Origin: JAVJSD01 sp040219575
GTDB lineage: Bacteria > Planctomycetota > Planctomycetia > Pirellulales > Pirellulaceae
Reading direction: 5' to 3'
NCBI GenBank assembly: GCA_040219575.1
Contig: JAVJSD010000027.1
Span: forward strand, 1-64,000
Length of the DNA stretch: 64,000 bases
The notes under the pieces were generated by a model. It had not been told where the DNA came from. It did no database searches and saw only the letters and a program-made list of their open reading frames with translations. The position numbers were made by a program, and so were the translations under genes. Position 1 is the stretch's first letter, and each line of letters opens with the position of its first letter. This document shows, in pieces, positions 45,943 through 56,759 of this stretch.

Positions 45943-46317
45943 CCCGTTTCGGTCTCCTCGACTACGACTGACGTTGCCAGGGGCCGGGTCGACCGGCGCC
46001 GCTGAATTATTCTCTTCACCAAAGCCGCGGACAACCGCGTCGGCCTCATCCTTCCCCAATGCAGCCCGCTTCCTGGCTCACACCGCATCGCCCAACCCCG
46101 GGGGGAAGGAGCGGACGCCCCCAGAAACCCGGGAGCCTCCCACGATGACGGCGGCAAGCGTCGGCGGTGAGACCGCGAGCTGGTCGATCCGGCGACCGTG
46201 GTCTCTTCGCAATGGAAAAGGGCCGCGTGCGACCAGTTGCGTGGATCCGTCTCGTCTCGACGTTCTGTCTCAACGTCTTGTCTTGACGTTGTCTTGTCTT
46301 GACGTTGCGGATCGACG
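45943..46317. other. 375-bp tig-clpP gap with short tandem repeats
   Basis: The gap holds no credible gene. Near the tig end (about 46254-46307) the word GTCTTGACGTT (or GTCTCGACGTT) is repeated four times, the last two copies exactly 16 bases apart. It probably contains the clpP promoter, but none was assigned. Confidence 0.5.
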
Positions 46318-47850
46318 TTACGTGTGGTCGACGGGCAGGGGCAATTCTTCGGCGCTTCCTCCGTGTTTGGCCTCGGGAATGTTTTCGTCCACCTCGCCTC
46401 CCACGGCGAAATCGACGGCTTCCTCGTTTGCTTCGCGGGGCTTGAATTCAACTTCTTTGAAGTCCGCCTCTTCGGTGATCATTTCGATCACCTTCCGCTC
46501 GATGATCTGATTCCGCAGGGCGTCCATCTGGCCTCGTTTTTCCAACCGGGCCCGAACGCGGCGCGGCGAATCGCCCTGGCTGTAGGCGATCAGCGCGATC
46601 TCGCGGCTGTAATCGTTGTCGTCGGCCTCGATGTTCTCTTCCTCGGCGATCCGCTCCAGGATGAAATGCTCCTTCAGAGCCCGGGACGTCGAGGCCATGC
46701 TATTGCGGCGGAGTTCGTTCTCATGGGCGCGAATCTCGTCGACGCCGAAGCCGCTGCGCTGCAGCTCCATCACCGCCCGCTCCAACTCGCGGCGGGCCTG
46801 GCGACGCAGCATGTCGGGAGGCAACGCCCAGTCGGCCGACTCGATCAGCAGCGCCGTGATCTGCTCGCGAACGCGGCGTTGCTGGTGATACAGCACCTGC
46901 CGCTCCATCTCGCTTTCGACCGCGTCGCGGAGCTCGCCCTCGTTCTCGAAATCGCCGATCTTCGACAGCAGGTCTTCGTCGATCTCGGGCAGCTTCAATT
47001 CCTTGACGGCGACCACATGGATCTCGACGTCCACCTCTTCCCCGCGCAGTCCCTCGTCGAGCGACTCGTGGCTGATGACGGCCTTGGTCGAGAGCTTGTC
47101 GCCCGCCTTGGCGCCTTCGAGCAGCTTGTCGAAGCCTTCAATGGCGGTGTCGTGGAAGGTGAGGATCGGCTTGACCTTCACGGTCGTCTTGTGCAGGTGG
47201 CTCACTTCGCGGCCGTTGTGCCGGAAGCGGACGTCGATTTCGACCTGCCCGTCGGCCTTGGCCGGACCGTCGACGACGGTCATTTCGCCGTAGCGGGCCA
47301 ACAGGTTTTGCAGATGCCGGTCGACGTCTTCCTTGGCGAATTCGCGAACCGGCTTCTCGATTTTCATTCCCTTCCACTTGGGAAGGTCGAATTCAGGCCG
47401 AACCTCAATGTCGAATTCGAACGTCATGGCGCCCTCGTCGGGCACGTCGATGGCGTCGAAATCGAAGTCGGGCTCGCTGATCGCCGAGAATTCGCACTCG
47501 TCGCTGACCTGGGTCATGCTGTCCATCAACAGCGAGCTCTTGACCTGCTCGCCGACCTGCTTGCGAAAGCGGCTCTCGACCAGCTTGCGCGGGGCCCGGC
47601 CGGGGCGAAATCCCGGCACTTCGGCCTTGGGCATCAATTCGTCGAACGACTCGTTGATATAGCGGTCGACGTCTTCGCGGTCGATGGTGACGGTCACGTG
47701 CCGCTCACAGGCGCTCGGCTTGTCGACTTTGATGTCGAGCTTGAGCTTTGGCTTGTCAGCCTGCACGTCCTCAGCTTGCACGTCCTCAGTCGGGGGCGTG
47801 TCAGCACCTTCCTGGGAAAGATCGCCGGTGTCCGTCTCGGGAGATGTCAT
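46318..47850 (-). CDS. tig: trigger factor chaperone
   Basis: 510 residues from the ATG at 47850, longer than the usual ~430-450 because of an acidic N-terminal extension (TSPETDTGDLSQEGADTPPTED) and an acidic C-terminus. The ribosome-binding signature is present: PKAEVPGFRPGRAPRKLVESRF (G-F-R-x-G-x-x-P). A divergent PPIase-like domain follows, then the helical arms (LYHQQRRVREQITALLIESADWALPPDMLRRQARREL). Trigger factor binds nascent chains at the ribosome exit. It is upstream of the two clpP genes on the same strand. A tRNA-Gly gene lies 106 bp upstream. Confidence 0.95.
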   Translation of the reverse strand: MTSPETDTGDLSQEGADTPPTEDVQAEDVQADKPKLKLDIKVDKPSACERHVTVTIDREDVDRYINESFDELMPKAEVPGFRPGRAPRKLVESRFRKQVGEQVKSSLLMDSMTQVSDECEFSAISEPDFDFDAIDVPDEGAMTFEFDIEVRPEFDLPKWKGMKIEKPVREFAKEDVDRHLQNLLARYGEMTVVDGPAKADGQVEIDVRFRHNGREVSHLHKTTVKVKPILTFHDTAIEGFDKLLEGAKAGDKLSTKAVISHESLDEGLRGEEVDVEIHVVAVKELKLPEIDEDLLSKIGDFENEGELRDAVESEMERQVLYHQQRRVREQITALLIESADWALPPDMLRRQARRELERAVMELQRSGFGVDEIRAHENELRRNSMASTSRALKEHFILERIAEEENIEADDNDYSREIALIAYSQGDSPRRVRARLEKRGQMDALRNQIIERKVIEMITEEADFKEVEFKPREANEEAVDFAVGGEVDENIPEAKHGGSAEELPLPVDHT

Positions 47851-47955
47851 GGATTCGCTTCGAATCGGGAGGCTGCTCGGGATGCCGCGCCGGGGGCGAC
47901 CTGCGGGGAATTGGCTTCGCGGAGACTTCCACCAGCAGGACGCACTGCAAATAAG

Positions 47956-48028
47956 AGCGGGTGATGGGATTCGAACCCACGACAACAACGTTGGCAACGT
48001 TGTGCTCTGCCAACTGAGCTACACCCGC
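47956..48028 (-). tRNA. tRNA-Gly (anticodon GCC)
   Basis: The minus strand gives a full cloverleaf of 73 bases: acceptor GCGGGTG/CACCCGC, D arm GCTC...GAGC, anticodon stem CAACG/CGTTG around TTGCCAA (anticodon GCC), T arm GTGGG-TTCGAAT-CCCAT and a U discriminator. CCA is not encoded. Confidence 0.97.
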
Positions 48029-48359
48029 AAATCTTGGGGCTAGAACAGGCGGTCGGGACCCCGACCGGCCTGCGTCGCCACAAGAACTTACGGATTATAT
48101 GCCGGTTAAGGCAGCATGCAAGGGCAGTTACGCGAATCCCGTTGTGGATCGCACCCCCCGGCGATCAACCGGAGGAAATTCCCAAGCGTTGCGACCGGCG
48201 CGCTGCGGGGCTAGACTGAATTCGCCTTTTCGTGCGCCGATCCGTCCCCGCCCCCTTGCTGGTTCGCCGGGACCCAGGCGAAACGGGCGACCCGGCGGCG
48301 CCCGTTTCTCTCGCGATCTTGCTTGTCTTCGAAATTCCTGTAGTCGCTGAATTAGTTCT
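48029..48359. other. 331-bp intergenic region
   Basis: Divergent gap between tRNA-Gly/tig and the FHA gene; it must contain promoters for both sides. The stretch at 48084-48100 (ACTTACGGATTATATG on the plus strand) is locally AT-rich. No gene or repeat was recognised. Confidence 0.4.
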
Positions 48360-49430
48360 ATGAAAGCGAAGTTAATTGTCGTGGGGGGCGACGCCAAGGC
48401 GGCGGAAGTGAAACTCAAGCTCCCGACCGTGATCGGTCGCGGGCGCGAGGCCAACTTGACGCTGCCGCACCCACTGGTCAGCCGGAAACACTGCGAGATC
48501 TTCGAGGAGAAGGGAAAACTCTGCGTCCGCGATCTGGGCTCCCTCAACGGCACCTATGTCAATAATGAACGCATCACCGACACCACCTCGCTCCCCTCGG
48601 GAGACCTGCTCACCGTGGGGGCCGTAACATTCCGCGCCGTCTACGGCGATCCTTCCGCGGCGCTCGCGCCGCCGGCGCCGGGACAAGGCACGGTGCGTCC
48701 CACTTCCGCCGATACCGCGGTCGAGTTTTCGGCCGACCAGATGCCGCCTCCAGCGTCGGCGGACAAGCCCGACGCGGCCGAGTCGGTCGACGACGTGGTC
48801 GAGGTCGACGAGGAAGACGAGGGGTTTGACTTCGACGAGCAGGACGCGGCCGAGTTCGAAGACCTTTCAGGCGACGAAGACCTTTCAGGCGACGACGTCG
48901 AGCAGCTTCAGCAAGACCTTGAGCAGCCGGAGGAAGTCGAGCCAGACGAATTCAAGGAGGTCGACGAGATCCCGGCCGAGGCGCCGCCGTCGAGATTCGG
49001 GCCCGACCGCAAAACCGCCGACGCCAACGCCACGTTGCCCACTCCGCCGGCCAGCCAACCCACCACGCCGCCGCCGCCGGCATCGGCGAACCCCGCCTCC
49101 GCGGCGGCCGGGCAGACCGACGACGAGTTGATGGGCATCGAGGAAGTCGAGGAGGTCGGCATCGAAGAATCGGACGACGCGTCCAACGACGCGCCCCCGG
49201 CTGGTCCCTCCAGCATGGCCCCAGCGGACGTCGGACAACCGTCCGAAGCGACTCCCGCGGCGCCGCCGCCCGCGCGTCCTCCCAAAGCGGTCTTGCCGGC
49301 GCAGCTCCCTCCGCAAGGCGCCGTCAACGCCACGCCTCCCGCCTCGTCCGAAAACGCGTCGTCCGATGAACAGCAGACACCTCCAGGCGGCGACGACGCG
49401 CTCAACCAATTCTTCAATGGCTTGCGCTGA
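48360..49430 (+). CDS. FHA-domain protein with acidic disordered tail
   Basis: 356 residues. The FHA domain occupies residues ~1-95: GR at 26-27, SRKH at 41-44 and NGT at 63-65 (LVSRKHCEIFEEKGKLCVRDLGSLNGTYVNN), the residues that bind phosphothreonine. The remaining ~260 residues are Asp/Glu then Pro/Ala-rich, with a short duplication (EDLSGD EDLSGD). FHA proteins read out Ser/Thr kinase signalling, which is abundant in planctomycetes; no kinase is adjacent. It has no transmembrane segment or signal peptide, so is cytoplasmic. Confidence 0.9.
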   Translation: MKAKLIVVGGDAKAAEVKLKLPTVIGRGREANLTLPHPLVSRKHCEIFEEKGKLCVRDLGSLNGTYVNNERITDTTSLPSGDLLTVGAVTFRAVYGDPSAALAPPAPGQGTVRPTSADTAVEFSADQMPPPASADKPDAAESVDDVVEVDEEDEGFDFDEQDAAEFEDLSGDEDLSGDDVEQLQQDLEQPEEVEPDEFKEVDEIPAEAPPSRFGPDRKTADANATLPTPPASQPTTPPPPASANPASAAAGQTDDELMGIEEVEEVGIEESDDASNDAPPAGPSSMAPADVGQPSEATPAAPPPARPPKAVLPAQLPPQGAVNATPPASSENASSDEQQTPPGGDDALNQFFNGLR

Positions 49431-49433
49431 ACA

Positions 49434-49457
49434 AACCGACGCTCGCTCCCGTCGGTT
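49434..49457 (+). terminator. hairpin after FHA gene
   Basis: AACCGACG and CGTCGGTT form an 8-bp stem around an 8-base loop, four bases past the stop codon. There is no U-run, so it is a weak candidate. Confidence 0.4.
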
Positions 49458-49616
49458 ACGAGATCGATTGGAAGCGGAACGTGCGCCGCATCGCATCCGC
49501 CGTGGAGGTATGGTGTCGAATTGTCGGACAGCGACTTGCTCCATGAAGGGGGCGCTCTCAACCACGACCCGCCGCCCGACTGGGAAACAACTCTCACCGA
49601 ATCAAAGGAAGAAACG

Positions 49617-51665
49617 ATGTCTCGCAGTCGCCGCCGATCGATGCACCGGACGCATGTCACGCGACCTCTTCCGATCCACCCTCTGCTCGGCTCGCTATTG
49701 ATCGCCCTGGCGGCGGCCGTCGCGACGTGGGGGCAGGATGGGAAGCCCGCGCCGCGGCAGGCGGAACGCGAGGCCGAGAAGGCCCCGCAGCACACCAACC
49801 GGCTGGCGAAGGAGACGAGCCTCTACCTGTTGATGCACGCGCACAATCCCGTCGATTGGCATCCGTGGGGCGAGGAGGCGCTGGCCAAGGCCAAGAAGGA
49901 GAAGAAACTGATCTTCCTCTCCGTCGGCTACTCCAGTTGCCACTGGTGCCACGTGATGGAGCGCGAGTCGTTTCTCGACAAGGAGATCGCGGCCCTGCTC
50001 AACAAGCACTTCGTCTGCATCAAGGTCGATCGCGAGGAGCGGCCCGACATCGATCAGATCTACATGACCGCCGTGCAGATCATCAACAACGGTCGGGGCG
50101 GTTGGCCGATGTCGGTGTTCCTCACGCCCGACGCGCGGCCCTTCTTCGGCGGCACCTACTTCCCGGCCCGCGACGGCGACCGCGGCCTGGCCACCGGCTT
50201 TCTGACCGTGCTCAACAAGGTGCAGGACCTGTGGGAGACGCGGCCCGACGACATCGACCGCAGCGCTTCGCAACTCGCTGAATACATCAAGACGCAGCTC
50301 GACGGCCGCCGGCCCACCGCGCTGGAGATGCCCAAGGCGTCGTCCCTCGCCAAGGCCACACAGCAAGACCTGGCGGACACCTACGACGCCAAGTGGGGCG
50401 GCTTCGGCTACAGCGAACTCGAACCGAACCGGCCCAAGTTTCCCGAAGCCTCGAACCTGTTCTTCCTGCTCGATCGGGTCGAGCGCGATAAAGACGACGA
50501 AGAAGCCAAGAAGATGCTTGTCGGTACGCTGGAGAAGATGGCCTGGGGCGGCATCCGCGATCACCTCGGCGGCGGCTTCCATCGCTACAGCGTCGACCGC
50601 TACTGGATGATCCCGCACTTCGAAAAAATGCTGTACGACAACGGGCAACTCGCCACCGCCTACGCCGAGGCCTATCGCCTCACCGGCCGCGACGACTTCC
50701 GCACGGCGGCGCGCGAGATCTGCGAGTTCGTGCTCCGCGAGATGACCGACGACGCGGGCGGATTCTATTCGGCCCTCGACGCGGAATCGGAACACGAGGA
50801 AGGGAAGTTCTATCGCTGGGAGAAAGCGGAGATCGAAAAACTGCTCGCCGACGACGAATACGAACTGTTCGCCGCCGCCTACGGTCTCGACGAGAAGCCG
50901 AACTTCGAGGAGAAGTATTACGCGCCGCAACTTTCGCGGTCGCTGGCCGAGTTGGCCGCCGAGCGGAACGAACCAGCGCCGCTGATCGAGGAACGACTGC
51001 AAGTCGCGCGCGAAAAACTGTTCGCCGCCCGGGCGAAGCGCGAGCGGCCGCTGACCGACACCAAGGTGCTCACCAGTTGGAACGGCCTGATGATCCGCGG
51101 CCTGGCCGACACGGGCCGCGTGCTGAAAGAGCCGCGCTACGTTCAAGCGGCGGAGAAGGCGGCCGACTTCCTGCTCGCCAACCTTCGCACCAAGGAAGGC
51201 CGACTGCTGCGGACGTACAGCGGCGGCCAGGCGAAGCTTAACGCCTACCTGAACGACTACGCCTTCCTGATCGACGGCCTGCTGGCCCTGCACCGCGCCA
51301 CCGGCGAGCGCCGCTGGCTGACCGCCGCCGACGCGCTGATGCAAAAGCAGATCGAACTCTTCTGGGACGAGAAGAACCACGGCTTCTACTTCACCTCCGA
51401 CGACCACGAGTCGCTGATCGCCCGCGGCAAGAACCCGGTCGACGGCGCCCAGCCCTCGGGCAATTCCGTCTCGGCCGAGAACCTGCTGTACCTGGCCGAA
51501 GCGCTCGACAAGCCGGAGCACCGCACGCGCGTCGAGCAGATCCTCCGCGCAACCTCGGGCCTGCTCGAGCGCTCCGCCGCCGCCGCGCCGCGGTTGATCG
51601 TGGCCGCCGTGAAGTTGGGCGACCGGACAGATGACGCCGGCGCATCGAACGACGAGAAAAAGTAG
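49617..51665 (+). CDS. YyaL/SSP411-type thioredoxin-domain protein (DUF255)
   Basis: 682 residues from the ATG at 49617 (AAAGGAAG before it); an in-frame TTG upstream is not needed. A signal-peptide-like segment (LLGSLLIALAAAVATWGQ) suggests export. The N-terminal thioredoxin-like domain begins NRLAKETSLYLLMHAHNPVDWHPWG and has C108-H-W-C111 in VGYSSCHWCHVMERESF. The C-terminal (alpha/alpha)6-barrel-like part includes GGIRDHLGGGFHRYSVDRYWMIPHFEKMLYDNGQLA and TKVLTSWNGLMIRGLADTGR. The family is conserved from bacteria to humans (SPATA20); its activity is not settled. It is followed by the ASCH gene after a 123-bp gap. Confidence 0.95.
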   Translation: MSRSRRRSMHRTHVTRPLPIHPLLGSLLIALAAAVATWGQDGKPAPRQAEREAEKAPQHTNRLAKETSLYLLMHAHNPVDWHPWGEEALAKAKKEKKLIFLSVGYSSCHWCHVMERESFLDKEIAALLNKHFVCIKVDREERPDIDQIYMTAVQIINNGRGGWPMSVFLTPDARPFFGGTYFPARDGDRGLATGFLTVLNKVQDLWETRPDDIDRSASQLAEYIKTQLDGRRPTALEMPKASSLAKATQQDLADTYDAKWGGFGYSELEPNRPKFPEASNLFFLLDRVERDKDDEEAKKMLVGTLEKMAWGGIRDHLGGGFHRYSVDRYWMIPHFEKMLYDNGQLATAYAEAYRLTGRDDFRTAAREICEFVLREMTDDAGGFYSALDAESEHEEGKFYRWEKAEIEKLLADDEYELFAAAYGLDEKPNFEEKYYAPQLSRSLAELAAERNEPAPLIEERLQVAREKLFAARAKRERPLTDTKVLTSWNGLMIRGLADTGRVLKEPRYVQAAEKAADFLLANLRTKEGRLLRTYSGGQAKLNAYLNDYAFLIDGLLALHRATGERRWLTAADALMQKQIELFWDEKNHGFYFTSDDHESLIARGKNPVDGAQPSGNSVSAENLLYLAEALDKPEHRTRVEQILRATSGLLERSAAAAPRLIVAAVKLGDRTDDAGASNDEKK

Positions 51666-51788
51666 CGATTGAGGCCGGTAGTCGTCATAATCTGCGTCTT
51701 GGGCTGGCGCGTCGGGTAGAGACACGCCAGCGTGAATCTCTCGACGGGTTCCTGCCGCCGTGGCGGCCATGATCTCCAGGGGGCGTGG

Positions 51789-52217
51789 ATGCTGTTGTTC
51801 AAGAAGAAGTTTCTGGAGTTGATCCGCCGCGGCGAGAAGACGCAGACGATCCGCCTCTGGAAGTGGCGGCGGATGCGCGCCGGGCAGCGGAGCTACATTC
51901 CCGGCGCCGGCTACATCCGCATCGACGACGTGGCCGAGGTCTCGCTCGACCAACTCACCGACGACGACGCCCGCCGCGACGGCTTCGACAGCGCCGACGC
52001 GCTCCGCGAGGAAATCCAGCGGCTGTACCCCGATCTTGCCGAGGGGACGCATCGCCCCTACCGTGTGCTGTTCACCCTGCTGCCGCCCGAGGAGCAGGAG
52101 CGGCAGAAGGACGAGAAGCGCCGCCGCAAGCAACGCGAGAAACAAAAACAAGCGTCGAGCCAGCCGCCGCCCCGCGACAACGGCGAGGCCGACGCCGACG
52201 CCCCCCGACGCCCATGA
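51789..52217 (+). CDS. ASCH-domain protein
   Basis: 142 residues from the ATG at 51789 (MLLFKKKFLELIRRGEKTQTIRLWKWRRMRAGQRSYIPGAGYIRIDDV). The K-T-Q-T-I-R and G-x-R-x-Y-I-P-G words fit the ASCH fold, which is related to PUA and thought to bind RNA or modified nucleosides; some members are amidohydrolases of N4-acetylcytidine. The C-terminal 40 residues are highly charged (EQERQKDEKRRRKQREKQKQ). Its stop overlaps the start of the next gene (ATGA), so the two are translationally coupled. Confidence 0.8.
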   Translation: MLLFKKKFLELIRRGEKTQTIRLWKWRRMRAGQRSYIPGAGYIRIDDVAEVSLDQLTDDDARRDGFDSADALREEIQRLYPDLAEGTHRPYRVLFTLLPPEEQERQKDEKRRRKQREKQKQASSQPPPRDNGEADADAPRRP

Positions 52218-53011
52218 CGATCAACACGACGTCGTTTCACAGCATCCGCCGCATCTTCACCGAGGGCTTCACCGTCAACGACATCGCGGAACCGCTGGCG
52301 TCGTTCGACGACTGCACGCCGGCGCCGCAGGTGCGCGCGTTCATGCAGCAGCGGCGCTACCAATTGCTCGGCATCCGCCGCGACGGCGTCGTGACGCACT
52401 ACGTCGAGCGCGACCAACTCGGCGACGGCCCATGCGCTGAGTACATGCGCCCGATTCCCGACGAACGACGCATCACCGACACGACGCCGCTGGTGCAGGC
52501 GGTGCTGCGGCTGAAAGAACACTCGCGGCTGTTCGTGTCGCTGTTGGGGCGGGTGGGCGGCATCGTCAGCCGCAGCGACCTGCAGAAGCCGCCGGTGCGG
52601 ATGTGGCTGTTCGGCATGATCACGCTGATCGAGATGCGCTTCACGCGGCTGATCGCCGCGCACTGCCCCGACGAGAGTTGGCGGGAGTTTCTCTCGCCGG
52701 CCCGCATCGAGAAGGCCGAGACGCTGCTGGCCGAGCGGATCCGGCACCACCAGGACCTGCCGCTGCTGGAGTGCCTGCAACTGGCCGACAAGGTGCAGAT
52801 CATCGCCCGCAACGAAAAACTGCGGGCCATGACCGTCTTCCAGTCACGACGGCAGATCGAACAGGCCCAGAAGATGATCGAGCGACTGCGCAACAACCTG
52901 GCCCACTCGCAAGACATCCTGACCACCGACTGGGACACGATCGTGCTGCTGTCGGAGAACCTCGACGTGGTGGTCGACGGCCCGCGCGGCATGCGTGCGG
53001 AAGCCGACTGA
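52214..53011 (+). CDS. CBS-domain-like protein coupled to the ASCH gene
   Basis: 265 residues from the ATG at 52214, whose TGA is the stop of the ASCH gene. Residues ~20-110 resemble a CBS pair: SIRRIFTEGFTVNDIAEPLASFD ... LLGIRRDGVVTHYVERDQLG and ITDTTPLVQAVLRLKEHSRLFVSLLGRVGGIVSRSDLQKPPVRMW. The following ~150 residues are helical (MITLIEMRFTRLIAAHCPDESWREFLSPARIEKAETLLAERI; AMTVFQSRRQIEQAQKMIERLRNNLAHSQDI). The C-terminal helical half resembles domains annotated in CBS proteins of unknown role. CBS pairs bind adenine nucleotides, so regulation by nucleotide level is plausible but unproven. Confidence 0.65.
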   Translation: MTINTTSFHSIRRIFTEGFTVNDIAEPLASFDDCTPAPQVRAFMQQRRYQLLGIRRDGVVTHYVERDQLGDGPCAEYMRPIPDERRITDTTPLVQAVLRLKEHSRLFVSLLGRVGGIVSRSDLQKPPVRMWLFGMITLIEMRFTRLIAAHCPDESWREFLSPARIEKAETLLAERIRHHQDLPLLECLQLADKVQIIARNEKLRAMTVFQSRRQIEQAQKMIERLRNNLAHSQDILTTDWDTIVLLSENLDVVVDGPRGMRAEAD

Positions 53012-53219
53012 GACGCTACGTCCGTCACGGCGAGTTCACCACGAAGGCCGCGAAGAGCACGAAGGATCGACTCTCGCGTATCGCTGCGCCGATCAATTGA
53101 TCCGTCAGACGTGGCCCGATAGACTGAGGCCGTCAAGCGATGCTCCTTCTTGCCGAAGGACTTACGCACGCTTAGTGTCGACCAGATCAATTTGGCCGAC
53201 CTTGCACGAGACAACAGAA

Positions 53220-54050
53220 ATGAGTCCTCGCGTGTACGATTGTCGCGAACCGCTGATTCGGGCCGTCCGTGTATTGTCAACGTTGGAAACGAGTGACTTT
53301 CGGGCAAAGAGTGAAGATCGCCTTGATCGATGCGCATCTACCGCGATCAAGAATTTCTACCATCACTACTCCGTATGGCGATTCAACTTCGATGAACTTC
53401 TGGACGCGATCGATAGACGGCAACTGGACAAACTCGCCGACATTGCGTTCTCGATGACAATTGAGCATTCACCGAACAATTGGAAAAGTGAAACCGTCAA
53501 ATCCAGTCTCAAATGGCGACGCATTCGTTCCGCGGCCACGCAGATTCTAGAAGATGTGAAGGATCTCGCCTCTCCAGAAATAGAACCAAGCTTTCCTGGA
53601 GAAGTGGCGGTTGCGACGTTTGACAGCGACTACATTAAGAATCCGCCGTCACCTGATGAATTGGCCGAAACGGAATATGGTGCAACAAAGCATGATTGCT
53701 CTTGGGCCGGTTTGCGAGAAGACCTTGTTTTCATTTGTGCGAAACACGGACACGTTGGCCCGGATGATCCTATTCCGTCGCCGCAATTCTACGTTCCTGA
53801 CGATCAATACAACAACGAACGATATCACTATCTTCAGGTGTTTGATCCTGACTGTGTGACGCTCGCTTGGCTTGCTGACTTGATGAATGCCGTTCAAGAA
53901 TACGACGGATGGGGAATCTGCATCCCGAGCTTGACGCAAGGAATGATGGTCGTTTTTGATGATCGCATCATGCTTCGTGGCGAACGGTTGCGGCGTTGCC
54001 GAACGCCGGCAGATGTCGTGGCCGCCGTCAAAGAATTGATCCAAGAGTGA
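53220..54050 (+). CDS. orphan protein of unknown function, AT-richer than its surroundings
   Basis: 276 residues from the ATG at 53220 (MSPRVYDCREPLIRAVRVLSTLETSDFR). No family is recognised. It is soluble, with an acidic middle and the C-terminal stretch DLMNAVQEYDGWGICIPSLTQGMMVVFDDRIMLRGERLRRC. Base composition is clearly lower in G+C than all neighbours (runs such as GAATATGGTGCAACAAAGC), which suggests recent acquisition. It is flanked by a purine-rich TTCACCACGAAGG stretch about 180 bp upstream and a cassette-arm-like sequence 135 bp downstream. Confidence 0.65.
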   Translation: MSPRVYDCREPLIRAVRVLSTLETSDFRAKSEDRLDRCASTAIKNFYHHYSVWRFNFDELLDAIDRRQLDKLADIAFSMTIEHSPNNWKSETVKSSLKWRRIRSAATQILEDVKDLASPEIEPSFPGEVAVATFDSDYIKNPPSPDELAETEYGATKHDCSWAGLREDLVFICAKHGHVGPDDPIPSPQFYVPDDQYNNERYHYLQVFDPDCVTLAWLADLMNAVQEYDGWGICIPSLTQGMMVVFDDRIMLRGERLRRCRTPADVVAAVKELIQE

Positions 54051-54184
54051 GAGACAGAACGCGACATGGCTCGTGCTTCCTCGCGACGGGGTGGCGCTGT
54101 TCAAATAGTGGCTTTTGAGGTCCACTGCCGTGTCGTCATTGGAACCCAGAAAGAAGTCCGGGTTCAGTCGCGTCACCAGTTCGG

Positions 54185-54213
54185 CTCCGTTCTCTCCGTT
54201 TCCTCCTGTTCAA
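54185..54213 (+). repeat. solitary copy of the GxxExxY-cassette arm
   Basis: The 29 bases match the pyrimidine-rich arm of the GxxExxY cassette (58623-58655) at 28 of 29 positions (CTCCGTTCTCTCCGTTTCCT, then C instead of A, then TGTTCAA). No partner arm was found nearby. The surrounding gap (54051-54446) holds no gene and leads to metG. Confidence 0.75.
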
Positions 54214-54446
54214 TTCTTCTCGGTTCCAGCGACGCTGGCCCGAGTTCCTCCCCTCCGGTCAACCGCCGACATCCGTGACCTCGCCGAGCGCGACGGCGGG
54301 AAACTGGCGGTGAACCCGCGCGAGGCGGGCGCCGTCCTGGAGAGAGGCCCGGCCCTTACTGACGCAGTCGGCCCGCTGCCGTTACAATGCCCCTTCGCCC
54401 GGGGAAACGGCCAGAAAATCCCCGGGGAACGCGCGATGGAGCCGAC

Positions 54447-56492
<2,046 letters not shown>

Positions 56493-56495
<3 letters not shown>

Positions 56496-56759
56496 GGGGT
56501 GGTTTGGTGAGTGGTGAGTGGTGAGTGGTGAGGGGTGAAGGCGCTCCAAGCCGACGACTTGTCGTCGTGTGGGTGAGCAGGTGAGTAGGTTGAACGTGAG
56601 GTGCTCCGGCTATGGAGCGCAAACTGGTCGTTTGCAGCACGGCCGTGCTACGACTCACTTACTCACTTACTCACCTACTCACCGAGGGCGACGACAAGTC
56701 GTCGGCTTGGAGTTGAATCGCCCGTCGCACTTACCCCTCACCCCTCACCACTCCCCCTA
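56493..56759. repeat. nested inverted repeats filling the metG/E2 intergenic region
   Basis: Three arm pairs are nested. Outer: GTGGTGAGGGGTGA (56525-56538) with 56738-56751. Middle: a perfect 23-bp pair, 56544-56566 with 56690-56712 (CTCCAAGCCGACGACTTGTC...). Inner: GGTGAGTAGGT (56580-56590) with 56673-56683. Both genes stop with TAGGGGG at opposite ends. The core (56591-56672) contains a further GC-rich hairpin set. GTGAGTG words are tandemly repeated beside the metG stop. Confidence 0.85.

Noticed and set aside
49695..52151. 818-codon minus-strand open frame opposite the YyaL-type gene
   Set aside because: Antisense shadow in high-GC DNA, Val/Arg/Gly-biased, no motif.
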